A stretch of 64,000 bases of DNA from Cavia porcellus (GCF_034190915.1 NW_026947485.1:132138337-132202336); one strand, 5' to 3'; positions 8,280-21,390 are shown, numbered from the stretch's first letter. Program-made: numbers and translations. The notes: generated by a model not told the origin, from the letters alone.

Positions 8280-9930
8280 TCTATCGCTTAGCACGGTGAT
8301 AACAGTTAATAATATAATGTGTTATGTGTTTCAGAATAACTAAGGATTTCAGCCTGAAAACTAGATTAAGGGCTGAGCTGTTGCTGGAGTAACGAGTGGT
8401 GTTAAGAAAAACGCTAATGAAAACAGTGCCTGCACTGGAAGCTTCCAGGAAGCTAACAGAAGACACAGTTAATTCTTCTCCCTTCTAAGATTCCCTTTGT
8501 CAGAGCTCTCCATGCAGCCAACTGACAAGATAGAAATGGTTTACAGGGTCTCAGGCCTAGCATCCAGGTGGAGTACAGAAGTGTGAGGTTGAACCTAGGA
8601 GACAAAAGCTTAATACTTGGCCTTAACTCTCAAGTAGTTTTGAATTTTAGGATTCTGTTTGTCTGCCTGTGTTTGGAAGTGTTTTCATTTTATGTATCTT
8701 GATTCAGAGAATAAGTAACTTGCTTCAGATACTTTGTCTTCTACTGACTTGAATAAATTTATTTACCTGTTTTAGTCCTGAGCTTTTGTTGTTTTTGTTA
8801 CATCTTCATTTATAAGAAGTGAAAACTTCTATTACTTTGTTGAAAATTTTTATTACATAGGGCTATTGAGTTACCTGAAATTATATATTTATATCTGTGT
8901 GACATGTATGTGTATGTATAATTGTCTTTGTTATACGATACATTCGCATATCCAATATATTATTCCAAGTTACTATTGCAAATGCTAGAATATTTAAGGG
9001 TCATACATTAAATTTTATATAGTCCTATGATTTTTATTTAGATAATGAATCTTGGTGTTAGTAATATTCAGTAGACCATGAGGTTTTTAACTGCTCACTG
9101 TGAGGACAGCTCTTTCAGTCTAAGCTACTGTCTGACTTCCAAACTTGGTTAAACATTCTCACTATATCCCTTCACATGGTTTAATGTGTTACTCTTTAAC
9201 ATGAGAACGTTACTTGCTCACAAAAAGGTCTTATGAATGTAGACTTTATATACAAGGTAGTAGGAACTTTTAGTAGGAAATGATCAAATAAATGGAGAAT
9301 ATTAAAAATGAGGTGCTCAAAAATTGTAATGGTAGTTTAATTAGCTGAAGAGTACTAAGAAAATATAGTCAATTGTCCACTTGGATTTATCAGTTGAAAC
9401 TTCGTTATGAGAAAAACTTTCATTTTTTATATAACTGCATGTTATGGTCCACAAATACACTTTATCTAAATTTCAAATTGTGAAAATTGCTTTTAGTTAA
9501 GTTTAATAAATGCCAGATCTCTAAATACTGTGTATTATTTTCCATTGTTAAATTTATAAATATTCCCAAAATGGTTGCTGAAAGCCGCCATGCACTGGAT
9601 GTTCATGTACAAGGTTCTTTCATGCTAGTTTTAAGAAACCCATTCTTGAGACATGTTCAAATGATTCTCATTTTATTAATGCGGTTATTCCTTTTCAAAT
9701 AAGTCTTCCAAGGATATGATTGTTGGTTCTTTTAGAAATGTTATTAAGCTTGCAAGTTCTCATATTCTTGTATTAGGATAGTGACATCAAAGAAATGATA
9801 CTTTACCTATTTCATAGATTGCTGGCCATTATGTGGTACAATGATACTCCATTTAAAATTATACAAATACTATGGAATTTTAAAAACAACTGAAACTGAA
9901 ATTTGTATGTATCAGAATTTTTGCTTTAGC
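8280..9930. other. AT-rich intergenic DNA
   Basis: No recognisable element or coding frame. Short frames here carry no domain and no codon bias. Confidence 0.5.
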
Positions 9931-9933
9931 CAA

Positions 9934-10042
9934 GGATAATGGTATATACCTGCAATCCCACCTTTTGGGGGGCTAAGGTGAGTTCAGCGCTAACCTGGGC
10001 TATGTATTGAAAACCTGTCTCTAAAAAAGGAAGAGAAAGAGG
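9934..10042 (+). repeat. B1/Alu-like SINE monomer
   Basis: Reads GGTATATACCTGCAATCCCA, GGGGGCTAAGGTGAG, AACCTGGGCTATGTATTGAAAACCTGTCTCTAAAAAA, the order of a 7SL-derived B1/Alu-like unit. Diverged. Confidence 0.75.
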
Positions 10043-10100
10043 AGGTGAGAAGTGATCTAATATTTCTAAATTATGTATTAGTTCTTAAATTCTCACTGTT

Positions 10101-10141
10101 TTTTATATATATATAAAATTATATATACATGTAGTTATATA

Positions 10142-10184
<43 letters not shown>
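10101..10184. repeat. (TA)n microsatellite
   Basis: Alternating TA with a few interruptions; the longest pure run is at about 10148-10182. Confidence 0.95.
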
Positions 10185-10187
<3 letters not shown>

Positions 10188-10199
10188 ACCATGATATGA

Positions 10200-12795
10200 T
10201 TCATCTAAATTTTGTAGTCTATGCATGACTCTGCTTTTTGTATTACATAAATTTCATGAGTTTTATGATAGGAATTCAGCCTTTTTTTCTTTTTTAAACC
10301 AGCTTCTAGTTCAAGGATAAAGTTGTCAGAGGTTTGATCTGGCTTAAGTGGGAACATTATTATATTTTCATACATAAACTTTAGAAGTGACCATGATTTG
10401 TGTTTGCTTGTGATCTAAAAAGAAATTTCTTACATTTTGACAGATCTCAATTGCAGAAAACTATAATTAAAGTAAATGTAAAAGAAGCTTTTGATAGACA
10501 ATGTGTTTGACTCTTCCATGGCATAGCAGTCACTTCTCTATGAGGGAGATACTTGCACCTATCCTATTAGATTTTGAATGGATAAAATCGAATGCATATG
10601 TAAAGTGCATAAAAGAGTACTGGAGTGTAAGTGGTTCACAAAGATTCTTATCTGAGAAAGGAAGTACCAGAATCCTTATTCTAGCTCTCTGGGTGTCTAT
10701 CCAATTGTTAAGATTTGCAGGAACACTGAAACTTATTAACATTCCTGATCAGACACTTTATCATTGGAATCTATATGACATTATCTCACTTCTGTCCTAA
10801 TCTCCAGATAGGTCCAGATACAGACATTTATCAGACTGTAGATACAAAAAACACCTTGCTTTTAGGGGCTTCTCATTTGTGGACCATTGCCTACTTCTTG
10901 TTACCATAGATGGCTTTAACCTATTTCCTACCTGGATTTGGGGTGTCTTCTCTGGTTCCTTCCATCTCTGCTTTATCCAGTCTCTTTCTGTTGTTGTTCA
11001 CTTACCAGATTGATTATACCCAGGTCACCCTATTTTTCTTCAGGGGTAAATACATAAAGGAAACAAATTATAATTAGTGAAATAATATGTGGGCTGGAAA
11101 TTGCTTTTAGATTCCCTAGCAAAAGCAATTTAAACAGTGATAGGAGCATAGAAATCAAAAACAAAAACAAACAAACAAAAATGACATTGTTGGTAACTTG
11201 TGAAAACTGGATAATAGCTATATTCTCTTATTTTATTTTGCATGTGCATGGATAGTTCCATAATAACAAGTAAAACATTAAGATACCTAGATTAAAACAT
11301 AGTAACTTGTGGCCAAGTAGAGGTTCTCAGAAGTAGGTATAGATGGGAAAACCAGTTGAGGGATGGTAGAAAGCAGGATTCCTTGTTTTGTACTGACAGC
11401 CCCGGGCCAGCCACACTGTTTTCTAATACATTGTCTGTCATCTCCACCACCCCACTCCAGCTGTGATAGCCAATCATGTGTCCAGATATTGTCAAGTATT
11501 TCCTGGAATGGGACAAAATCACCCCCTGTTTTGAGTGTGCATAGGAACCAGATTTTTCAACTCTTTCTATCCTTGATAGGTGAGGGTTGACTTGAAGTGG
11601 GCAATTAGTTGGTATACTTTTTTCTGTGCTAAATTAAAAGGCTGGTTGTATTATAAATAAATAATATAAAATAGAAAATTTCAAGCTGTAGTTGTTACAA
11701 TAATATTATACTGGGCTCTGTGGTATTTCTCATTTATTACATTAAATCTTATTTTTGCACAAGATATTCTTAGGATCATTATCATCATATACAGAATATG
11801 ACCTGTTCTATTTTCTTTGTGTTTAGATAGTTACATAGTATACTTCTTTTTTAAAAAAGATTTTACAGTATCTGTAAGATACTGTATGATACTGTATTTT
11901 ACAGTATCATGGGAAATGTAGCCTTTACTTGAATAGGGGAGTCTGGAAATTTATTTGATAAATTTTGAGATTCTGAGCACAGTGTAAATGAGACATTTTC
12001 AGGTGTTACAGAGTATAAGTAAATGAATGTTTTTCCTGGCTCAATTTTGTACCATAATTAGTTAACAACTCTTGTTTAACTGAATGGAAGTGCACTAGGC
12101 CATATTCTGATTTAATAAAGTCCTCCAAATAGCTTTTTGTGCTAATGTATTTATAACATGCAGGTGTTTGACATAGAAACATAAATTACATGCACATAAA
12201 ATTGGTTCATGGGCATACTGAAATATGCTGGGGAGGATATTAAAATATATATTTGAATGTTTATTTTATAATTCAGCTTGAACAGTTCTTAGAACTATTA
12301 GAGAGTTCATTTCACTGTTTTATAATTCATTTTTCTCTGTTGAGCATTTCTAATCTTGTGTGATTATTTCTCTATTTTCCCTTGAAGCTTTTTAATTATT
12401 TAGTTAGCCTGGTTGTACACTCTTCGTTTTTGGATCACACACAGAGATCTAAGTACAGTAAAATGTGTTTAATATTCCCAAGAACCTTATTTGTCAACTC
12501 TGTTGATTAGCTTTTTAAAAGTCTGTAGAAGCGTACATGGTTTATGTATGGCTTGCCCCACAAGAACCACAAGTCTGTGAGGTTACTAAGAATGACATAC
12601 ATATTTTATGTTATGCTAAAAATATTGCTCATGTTTTTAAGCAATTTTACAGAAACATTATTAAATTATGTTTAAAAGACATTTAAGTGAGTGAAGGGTG
12701 GTCTTTGAAATTCAGACATGCTAATTTAACCTTGCCTCATAAAATATATTTATTAAAATATTTATTGAATACATACTAAATGATACTTTCTTGGT
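10200..12795. other. Long AT-rich interval, no gene seen
   Basis: A 99-codon plus-strand frame at 10501-10800 has no domain and lies in sequence of intergenic composition. A short repeated TACTGTA/TACAGTAT cluster occurs at 11867-11911. No repeat family was identified with confidence. Confidence 0.5.
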
Positions 12796-12798
12796 TTA

Positions 12799-12985
12799 AC
12801 TTTTTTTTTCCAAGATGGGGTTTTACTTTGTTGCCCGGGCTGATCTCAAACTCTTGAGCTTAAGCAACATCTTGCCTCAGTCTCCTGATTAGCTAGGACT
12901 ACAAGCACCCACACTTTTTCTTTTTTTCTTTTTCTGTGTTTTAGTACTGGGTATCAAACTCACAACCTCATACTTGAGCTAAACC
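12799..12985 (-). repeat. Composite SINE (B1-like then ID-like), minus
   Basis: Reversed B1/Alu-like part (GTTTTACTTTGTTGCCCGGGCTGATCTCAAACTC..., CTCAGTCTCCTGATTAGCTAGGACTACAAGCACC), then a reversed ID-like part (TTAGTACTGGGTATCAAACTCACAACCTCATACTTGAGCTAAACC). Confidence 0.8.
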
Positions 12986-12989
12986 TGTG

Positions 12990-13110
12990 GCTCGCTCTCT
13001 TTCTTTCTTTCTTTCTTTCTTTCTCTTTCTTTCTCTCTTTCTCTCTTCTTTCTCTCTCTCTTTCTTTCTTTCTCCCCTCCTCTCCCCTCTGCTTCCTTTT
13101 TCTCTTTCTC
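12990..13110. repeat. (CTTT)n/(CT)n microsatellite
   Basis: CTTT and CTCT units run for about 120 bases. It probably grew from the T-rich spacer between two SINE copies. Confidence 0.95.
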
Positions 13111-13117
13111 TTTATAC

Positions 13118-13305
13118 CTAAAACATTCACACTGAGCTATGTCCCCGGCCATTTTATTCTATTTTTTTTTTAACTTATTTTACGTAATTTTTTTTTATTG
13201 CATGGTAGCATGGTCTTCTTAATTGCCCAGGTTGGGCTCAATTTTACAGTTTTCCTACTTTAGCCTCCAAAGTACCTGGAATTATAGTCATGCCTGGCAA
13301 TTTTT
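13118..13305 (-). repeat. Second composite SINE, minus
   Basis: A short reversed ID end (CACTGAGCTATGTCCCCGGCC), T-rich linker, then a reversed B1-like part (TTGCCCAGGTTGGGCTCAA, TAGCCTCCAAAGTACCTGGAATTATAGTCATGCCTGG). Confidence 0.75.
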
Positions 13306-13689
13306 CTTTTGACCAAATTTTTTAATTAAAAAAAACAATACAAAGAATGGTACAAAATTTTCAAGTAAGGAAAAGTAGGGAAAACTTTGGTATGACTAGA
13401 AAGAGGATAATTAGCGAATTAATTAAAATGATTGAATTTACTCATAAAATATTGACTATGCATCTGCTTTTAGAACGATATCCACAAAACTAAATTTCTT
13501 GCCTTCTTCAAAACTTCCCCCAATATCCCCTTCTCAGACCTACTTTGACTATTCAACTTGAAAACATGCTTGCACCCCAACCACTCTGTACTCCTAGTGT
13601 TCCCATAGTTGTCCAGTTCTTTTGATCGCACTTGTCACTTGACAGCATACCAAATGCTATCGCTTTGTATTGCAATATGCCCGGAAACC

Positions 13690-14068
13690 TGGTGTCTCAT
13701 AGGCTGAGCTTGCCAGATCTAAGGTATATGAGACCATAAATGAGGATGCGTGGTACTAAATTAGGCCAGGGATTGTAACTGGCATAGCTCTGGTTGTGGC
13801 TGACAGGATTCACAAAATCCCCACCCTACCTGTGGTGGCACTGCCCAAAAGGCTGTTAGATGAGATGAAATACCCTGCCTCCTTCCTTCTATTTGCTATG
13901 CATGGGTTGTTTCTCCGCTGCAATGTCTCTCTGCCATGCCACACTGCCGTGGAGTCCGCTGACTGTGAACTAAAACCTCTAAAGCTGTGAGTCAAACATA
14001 AACCTTTCTTCCTTCAAGTTGTGAGTGTTGGGTATTACATCTCAGCAATGAGAAAAGTAGCTAACAGG
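13690..14068 (+). repeat. MaLR (MST-like) LTR, plus orientation
   Basis: Ends with the typical MaLR 3' half: AACTAAAACCTCTAAAGCTGTGAGTCAAACATAAACCTTTCTTCC, TTGTGAGTGTTGGGTATT, then CTCAGCAATGAGAAAAGTAGCTAACA. The 5' boundary is approximate. Confidence 0.8.
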
Positions 14069-14429
14069 GCATGTAATTCTGAAAGAGACTCAGCAAGAAG
14101 CAGAACCACAAGAAGGGGTCTCTGTCATGAAGATAGATAAGAGACTCAGCAAGAAGACAAACCATGCCTTCCTGAGAGCCAGCCAGTGTGTGGGCAGAGG
14201 AACCAGAAGAGCTCAGTGTAAATGAGCCCCTCCCCTGTGGTAAGCAGCTGGCTGATTCAGAGGACTTCGGTGAGATGATGGCAATTGAGGTGAAAGGAAC
14301 AGCGTGGTGCTTGGGTTGTTTGGCTGACCTTGCAGACCTGGGGCTGGAGGTCTGGCATCTATTTGGAGGATGGCACTGTGCATTGTGGCAACTGTGGGGG
14401 ATTTTCTTCTGTCTTGTTTTTGAAATACA

Positions 14430-14680
14430 ATGTTTTGTTCCATTTTAATGTTTTGCTTTATTCCTATGTTTAGTGGCCTGAGCAAGTACTTTGAAGATAG
14501 CATTGTGCACTGTGACAACCATTGTTAAATTCTGTCATCTTGTTTTGGAAACCTATATATAGCTATTTTTGTTTGTCGTTTTGCTCTTGTTGTTGTTTTT
14601 TAGGTTTGTTTGCTTCTCGATTTATCTGTTTTTCCTTTTTTCTCTTTAAAATAAAAAGTGATTAAGACACCATATATTAC
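14430..14680 (+). mobile_element. Possible diverged copy of the HAL1-like tail
   Basis: AAGTACTTTGAAGATAGCATTGTGCAC and GACAACCATTGTTAAATTCTGTCATCTTG resemble parts of the 4795-5497 copy (CAACTACTTTGAAGGCAATAAG; GTAACCATTGTTGATTACC). Similarity is weak and by eye. Confidence 0.3.
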
Positions 14681-15074
14681 ACATTCATATTTATTGTTGC
14701 TTACCTGCCACCTTTTCAACTATACATTCTTTAAGGAATTTTTTTCTGTTTTGTATGTTTGTCATGCAGATACCTAGTACATAGCACTGTATAGTTTGGT
14801 GCATTAGACAGATCTTTGTTTCAATTTTAGGTCTTTGTTAACTGAAATTCTGCTATTTTTAATTATTCTTAAGTCAAACTAAGCACTCTAAATGATCTTG
14901 AAGTATAATCAAATGAACAAAAAAGAACTCTGGTAAGGATTTTATGATTCAGTTATTTAAAAATAGTCTCTTCAAAATTGTGACATTGCCTTTTTTTTTA
15001 CTGTATACCATGTCAGATACTGCACCTGTAGTTTCTTGAGTTCTTTTGTCATCTTTTTTGGGATAGGCAGTTTC

Positions 15075-15530
15075 CTTAGTTTGTTTTGGGTTGCTGTAAC
15101 AAAATACCTGCTTCACTTGGTGTTGTTATAAAAAACACCTGAGGCTGGATAATTTGTAAACAAGACACGCCAATTTAGCTCGTAGTTCTTCAGATCTAAG
15201 ATCATGATGCTGACATCTGCTTGGGTTTGAGCATGGGCCCTGTGCCACATCACTGTGGCGGGGAAATAGAAGTTCAAGAAAAGCATGTGGTAGAAATGTG
15301 TGTGCTAGAGAGGAAGCCAGAAGAGAGGAGGACTGGATTTATAACAGTTTTCTCTCAGGGAAACTAATCCAGTCTTGTGAGAGCAAGAACAGCCTTAATC
15401 TATTTGTGAGGAAGACTCTGTCTTATGGTCTAATTACCTCCCACCATCTCTTCACGTCATTTTATTAGGGGCCAAGCTTCAGCGTAATGGCTTAAAGAGG
15501 CACACCAAATCCACACCATAGCCGCAGAGC
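15075..15530 (-). repeat. MaLR (MST-like) LTR, minus orientation
   Basis: Reversed MaLR landmarks: TTTGGGTTGCTGTAACAAAATACCTG, CTGAGGCTGGATAATTTG, GAAGCCAGAAGAGAGGAGGACTGG, ATTACCTCCCACCATCTC, GCACACCAAATCCACACCATAG. Confidence 0.8.
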
Positions 15531-15799
15531 TACCCTATTCTGTAGATGAGAACCTTAAACCCGAAGAGATTAAATAATAGAGGAAAAGCCAAAAAAAGAC
15601 AGATCTAGGAATTAAGCCTACAAGCTGGAATTCAGTCTGTTTTTTAAAAATATGTATTTGAAAAACTGCTTCTCTACTAACATTATTAGTTAATAAAAAA
15701 TTCTATATTTGATAAATATTCAGTAAAGTTTAGAGCATAATCATTGGTACACAGTGCACATAGTTATTGGAAAGATTTTGTCTCATGGTTTCAATCAAC

Positions 15800-16215
15800 T
15801 TTTCAGTTAGGTTTTCATTGTTGTAATAAAATACCCAGGAAAGGCAACTCAAAGTAAGAAAGCTTTATTTTGGCTGATGGTTTCAGTCAAAGTTCAGTTG
15901 TCTCAATTGCTTTTAGTGTAGAGGTGTTATGGCAAAAGGGCCTAGCAGAAGAAAGCTGCTTATCTTAGGAAACAAAAAGAGGAAAAGCTCAAAAAATAAA
16001 GCAGCTGGGACTAAATATGTCCTTCACAGCCATGCACCCAATGACCTCTTGCATTCAACTAGTCCCCACCTCCCACTCCCTAATAAGTCCCTGTGGTTAA
16101 GAAACTCAACAGTGGATTAATTCATTGGTGTGGTCAGAGTTCTTATGATACAATCACTTCCCCAAAGCATCCCATCAGCCACCAAATCTCAGACACAATA
16201 AGCTTTTAGGGAGAC
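15800..16215 (-). repeat. MaLR (MST-like) LTR, minus orientation
   Basis: Starts TTAGGTTTTCATTGTTGTAATAAAATACCC, then GAAAGCTTTATTTTGGCTGATGGTTTCAGTC, later AGCCATGCACCCAATGACCTC, TAATTCATTGGTGTGGTCAGAG, ATACAATCACTTCCCCAAAGC and TTTTAGGGAGACACTTGGGATTAAAAC. Confidence 0.85.
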
Positions 16216-16249
16216 ACTTGGGATTAAAACTATATTTGCTGTAAATTTT

Positions 16250-16345
16250 ACCCATGTTCTAGGTTCTGAGCACGCCCCAATGAGTAAGATACATGTGGCT
16301 CCTCCCCTTCAAGAGCTTATAGTTACTGACAAAGATAGATGTGTC
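16250..16345 (+). repeat. LINE-2 3' end relic
   Basis: CATGTTCTAGGTTCTGAGCACGCCCCAATGAGTAAGATAC...CTCCCCTTCAAGAGCTTATAG follows the ancient L2 3'-end pattern (a 'GCTAGG..CTGGG..ATGAATAAGA' block followed by 'CCCTTCAAGGAGCTTA'). Confidence 0.6.
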
Positions 16346-16349
16346 ATTA

Positions 16350-18050
16350 AAGATTCAGAACTTTCTTTACCCCTTACCTTCTTCACCTCAGATCTTGCAT
16401 TATCAATAAAAGTAGAAACTATTCTTTCAATATTTAGATGTTTAAAATTTTCCCAACTACACAGATACAATTTTGCCTTTTCAGGAGATGTTATTAAGTT
16501 TATCTCGTCTTGTGGCCCAGAAAATTCTTTCCTTTCACTTTCTTGAAACATACGTTAGGTCTAAAAAGAAAAGTCAAAAAATAAAACAGCATCAGTACTT
16601 GTTTTTAATGCTTTATTATTATGAGAAAAAATTGCATCTGTATAGATATCTATCTATATCTATCTATACTGGAAAATAAGTTGAATTCTGAAATACCATA
16701 TCAGGCAAGGAATATACACAATTGTAATTTTTAGGTCATTTGTACATTGTTATCCTCAAACTATTTGTGATAATTTTTTAATTATTTGATTATTCATGTA
16801 TTTAGATATTTGTTATTTAACTCACTGTCATTAAACATTTTCAAATCAATGTCTTTAGTTTTACCGGGTTGTGATAAAGTCATGTGTGTATGTATTTTTA
16901 AAAACACAGAAATTATTATGCAATGTTGGATTTAATAATTCTTGATTTTCATTTCAATGCAATATTCCCATTGTACTAAATGTATTATTTTTAAGATAAT
17001 TTGATGTTTATTTCATGAACAATGTATCTGTTTATTTTTATGGTGAATTAAAGGGAAGTAACAGGAAGAAAAACTAAGAGTTCATTCACAATGAACTCTT
17101 GAGTGATATTTTTTTCTCCGTTTTATTTGTTTGCATAATAATAATATTCTAAGTTTTACTTGCTTTACTGATTGTGGTTTTTTAAAAAAATCTTTAAAAT
17201 CATCGCTTATTAATAAAATATAAACTTCACAACATATATTTGAAGCCGTTGGATTTTGACATTATCCAGGTGCACAGTTCTGATGGGATGTTTCCAAGAG
17301 AGTATATATTTTCTTTTAGTGTACTTTAATTTTGGAAGCACTTGTAATTTAATATTTCTTAGAACTCATGATAATGAGAAAACCATAGAAAGGAGGTTGA
17401 AGGTATCTTTTGCATTTTTATCAAGCTTTTTATCCAGTGAAAATCAAGTATTAGGAAGAAAGAGAATCAAATACAATCAAACATCTTAGTGTTTGAGAAG
17501 TTTTGTTAATCTAAGTGTTTGGATCCTGAATTTCTAAATTTCTACAGGGATCAAAGAGAAGTACAGGTGGAGTTTTTAAATGGTTAATTTTTGTGATGAA
17601 TTGGACTTACAGATATATTTTGTTTGGCCTGCATGGTATTTTTGAAAGATGTGAATTAATGGCAAGTATTAAACATTTGAGTTTTTGTACAAAAATTTAA
17701 GTTTAAACTTTCGGAATTTGGAGTAACTGACCATGGTGACATTGCTTTCCTACAAAAGAAGAGTTAGTTGAGCTGGGTGGAGGTACATTTGGACGATATT
17801 CCAATTTGCTGTAATTCCAACCACTTGTTTTCATTTCTGGATACTGAAATGTAATATCAGTTACCAATTATATTTGTGCATATACCATCATTTATCCTTG
17901 AATTTGGTCTGTAGTCATGGTTTTGTTTCCTTTAGCATTGAGAAGACATTCTTCCTGATCATCTGCCATGGTCTTCTTACCAGTCTTCAGTGCTTGGCTC
18001 TCTCCTTGTGTAAAATCAACTCCAGGCCCACTAACCTATCTTAACTTTGA
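16350..18050. other. AT-rich intergenic DNA
   Basis: Contains a short (ATCT)n run at 16637-16668. Nothing else is recognised. Confidence 0.5.
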
Positions 18051-18054
18051 TAAA

Positions 18055-18243
18055 GAGTCCAAATGCTTTAACAAATGGTGCTCAGAAAACTGACAATGTA
18101 CATGACAAAGATTGAACCTATACCTGTATCTCTCGCTATGCACTAAACTAAAATCAAAATGGATCAAAGATCAAAATATTAAAACAGAAACAATCTTCTG
18201 GAAGACAAAATAGACCAAATTCTTGAAAACATTGGTGTAGGCA
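18055..18243 (+). mobile_element. LINE-1 ORF2 C-terminal fragment
   Basis: AAATGGTGCTCAGAAAACTG, CTATACCTGTATCTCTCGCTATGCACTAAACT, AAATCAAAATGGATCAAAGATC: the ORF2 C-terminal path, out of frame in places. Confidence 0.8.
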
Positions 18244-19130
18244 AAGACTTTCTGAGAACTTTAGTTGCATCCTCTTATTCTGTTCCAGTGATCTACAGGT
18301 CTTTTATTCCCCCTGTCAATGCCATGCTGTTTCTGTCATTGCCATAGTTTTGTGGTATGCTTTGAAATCCTGGATTGTGATAGCCACTTCGCCAAACTGA
18401 TTTTACTATTCTGAGTTTATTCTGGTTCCATATGAATTTTAAGATTAGCCTCTCTTGTTCTATGAAGAATACTGTTGGTGTTTTGATTAAGATTGCATTA
18501 AATTTGTGTAACAGTTTTGGAAATATGATCATTTTGACTATATGGCTTTTGCCTATTTAGGAGCAAGGATATCTTTCCATTTTATGATATCTTCTTTGAT
18601 CTCTTTTTCCAGGGTACTATAGTTTTGGTTCTCTAAGTTTTTGACTTCCTAGGTTAGGTTAACTTCTATTTCATTTTTTATGCCACTATGAGAATTATTG
18701 CTTCCCTAATTTCTTTCTTAATGAGTTTGTTTTTGGTGTACAGGAATGCTATTGATTTTTGAGTTTTGATTTTGGATTCTGGTATGCTGCTAAATTTGGT
18801 TATCAATTCTAGGGGTCTTTTGGTGGAGTTTTGGGAGTCTTCTATGAAGAAGATCATATCATCTGCAAATAATAATTTAACTTCTTCCTTTCTCTTGTCT
18901 AATTTCTATGGGTAATGTTTTCAGAACTATATTGAACAGGAATGGTGATAGTGGATATCCTTGTTTTGCTTCTGGTTGTAGAGGTGAAATTTTCAGCATC
19001 TGTCCATTTAGTATAATTTTGGCTATTGATTTTTCACAGGAGGTTTTTATTTGATTGGGGTAAAGGCCTTCTGTACGTATTTTTCTCAGGGGTTTAATCA
19101 TGAATAGACATTAGATTTTGTCAAATAGTG
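18244..19130 (-). mobile_element. LINE-1 ORF2 (reverse transcriptase region), minus
   Basis: Minus-strand translation gives broken RT pieces: IKTSCEKSIAKIILNGQMLKISPLQPEAKQGYPLSPFLFNIVL (18877-19101) and LHKFNAI...RLILKFIWNQNK (18293-18532). Stops and frame changes make it a relic. It is tail-to-tail with the fragment at 18055-18243 and abuts plus-strand L1 at 19131. Confidence 0.85.
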
Positions 19131-20034
19131 GGAGATATTAATATTCTACTCTCACCTGTAGACCAATTATTCTGACAAACAAAATCAAAAAAGGAGCATC
19201 AAAACTGAAAAAGACATTTACAGAGCATTCTATCCAACAGCAGAGCTGTATAATTTTCACCATTGCATGGAACTGTCTCTAAAATAGATCATATATAAGA
19301 CCAACTCCAGATCTTAATAAAGCTTTAAAAATTGAACTCATATCCTGTATCTCTTCTGATCATAGTAGAATGGAACCTGAAATGAACAGCAAGAGAAACT
19401 TTAGAAATTATTCAGATAAATGGCTATAACTTTTGAATGAACAATGAACCATTGAGGAAATCAGAAAGAAAATTTTAAAAAATCCTAGAATCAAATGAAA
19501 ATTGAAGCACAATGTATCAAAACTTGTGAACTATAACAAAACAGCACTTACATGGAAGCTTATAGCAATGAGTTACTATATTTGAAAAATAGATTTAAAG
19601 TAAAAAGACCTAATGTACTCAAGATCTTGGGGAAAAGAGCAAATTATACCCCAAAATTAATAGAAAGGAATAAATAATGAAGATCAAAGCAAAAATAAAT
19701 GACGTAAATCTAAAAGAACAATATATCAATGAAGAAAATAATTGGTTCTTTGAAAAGATAAAGAATGGGGAAATGTTACCTAGACTAACAAAAAAGGGAT
19801 AGTAAAAGACAAGATTCATAAATTTAGAGATGAAAAAAGGGACATTACAACTAACATCATAGAAATACAAAGGACTAATAGGGATAGTTTTGAAAACTTT
19901 ATGCTAACTAATTAGGAAACATAGAAGAAAGGGACACATTTCTTAATACAGATAACTTACCAAAAGTGAAACAAGAAAATATAAAGCCTGAATAGATTAA
20001 TAGCTACTAATAATGAGAATTAATTAGTTATAAA
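19131..20034 (+). mobile_element. LINE-1 ORF2 (mid region), plus
   Basis: Includes CATTTACAGAGCATTCTATCCAACAGCAG, ATCATATATAAGACCA, GATCATAGTAGAATGGAACC, ACATGGAAGC and AAAGCAAAAATAAATGACGTAAATC. It continues across the nested LTR at 20040-20436 to 20635. Confidence 0.85.
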
Positions 20035-20039
20035 AAGTA

Positions 20040-20436
20040 TTATGGTTTGTGCCTAGATGTCCCTCCAAATCCTCATGCCGTCATGGGTGTGGGCTTCTAG
20101 AATTTGTGATTGATTCCTGATTCAGTGCTGGGATTAAGGATATCAGTGCTATATTGCTCTAGGGCAGATTGTCTGTATACCATATAAGGAACAGAAAAAG
20201 GCTTTTTCCTCTCTCTCTGTAGGTCTCTGTCTGTCTGTCTCTTTCTCTGTAACCTTCTTGCTGCTTTAGTCGCCTTCTGCTCCAATTAATGATTATTGCT
20301 CTTGCCATGAGCTACCCTGCCTTGGAGCCAGACAGTTATGGACTGAAACCTGTACAAACGGAGCTAAATAAATCTTTCCCCCTTTAACTTTGGGTGTTGG
20401 GTATTTTGTCTCAGAAACAAGAGATAAGTAACTAAG
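20040..20436 (+). repeat. MaLR (MST-like) LTR, plus, nested in L1
   Basis: Begins TATGGTTTGTGCCTAGATGTCCCTCCAAATCC and ends in TATGGACTGAAACCTGTACAAACGGAGCTAAATAAATC...TTGGGTGTTGGGTATTTTGTCTCAGAAACAAGAGATAAGTAAC. The AATAAA gives its plus orientation. The sequence from 20437 to about 20634 is unclassified and may be MaLR internal sequence. Confidence 0.85.
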
Positions 20437-21172
20437 AATTTGGTTTGGAGTGATTTGAAGATGCTTACTGAAAAAGTAGAGCCGGAACACCTTAGGTTTT
20501 TCTGTACGGGAGATTCTGACCAGAGCTCAGAAACCAGAAGGCTGATAAAAGTCCTTCCAGTAAAGATCAGGCTTAGGAGGCTTCTTCTGGGAGGAAGGAC
20601 CACACTGGCTGTTGGAATATTCCTTCTATGAGGCTAGCATTATCCTCCTAGCAAAACCTGACAAAGTCACAACAAAAAACAAAAGTGCTTTAGAGATCAA
20701 TATTCCTGATGAAGAAACACACAAACATTCTCAATAAAATGTTATCAAGTCGAATGAAAACAATATCAAAAGGTCACATACAATAATCAAGTTGGTTTCA
20801 TTATAGATATGGATGAATGTTTCAATATACACAAGCCAGTAAATGTAATGATTAAATAGAATGAAATCTTAAGAATCACATGATCATCTCAAAAGATGTA
20901 GAAGAATCATTTGATAAAATTCAACATCTCTTCATGATAAGAAGCCTGATATAATTATCTGTGACAGGATCAGACCTCAAAATAATAAGTCTATGTATGA
21001 CAAACCTATAGCCAACCTTATCCTGAATGGAGAAAAACAGAACTTTTCCCCCAAGTCCATGAACAAGCCAAAGTTGTCTGCTCTCATTGCCTTTATTTAA
21101 TATAGTTTTAGCGATTTTAATTAAAGCAATTAGGCAAGATATAATATAAAAATTATATAAGTATGAAAGGAG

Positions 21173-21253
21173 GACTTGGGATTTAGCTCAGTGGCATAAG
21201 CACCTGCCTTGGAAGTGCACAGTTGTGAGTTCAATCCCTGGTACAAAAAAAAA
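21173..21253 (+). repeat. ID-type SINE with short poly(A)
   Basis: GGGATTTAGCTCAGTGGCATAAGCACCTGCC and TGTGAGTTCAATCCCTGGTAC, then A10. Same family as 8057 and 44841. Confidence 0.9.
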
Positions 21254-21390
21254 GTATTCTGAAAGAAAGAAATAAAGTTATGATTTCACACACAGAAAAC
21301 TCTAAGCATTTTATCAAATGACTCAGAATTGAGAAATGAATTTGATTAGATATTATGGTACAAAATCAGTATACAATCACCAGTTGCTTT

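Noticed and set aside
10501..10800. 99-codon plus frame
   Set aside because: Intergenic composition, no domain, an overlapping opposite frame of similar length.
18055..19130. Twin-primed (5'-inverted) single L1 insertion
   Set aside because: The order of the pieces puts the two 3' sides together, which a single twin-priming event does not give.
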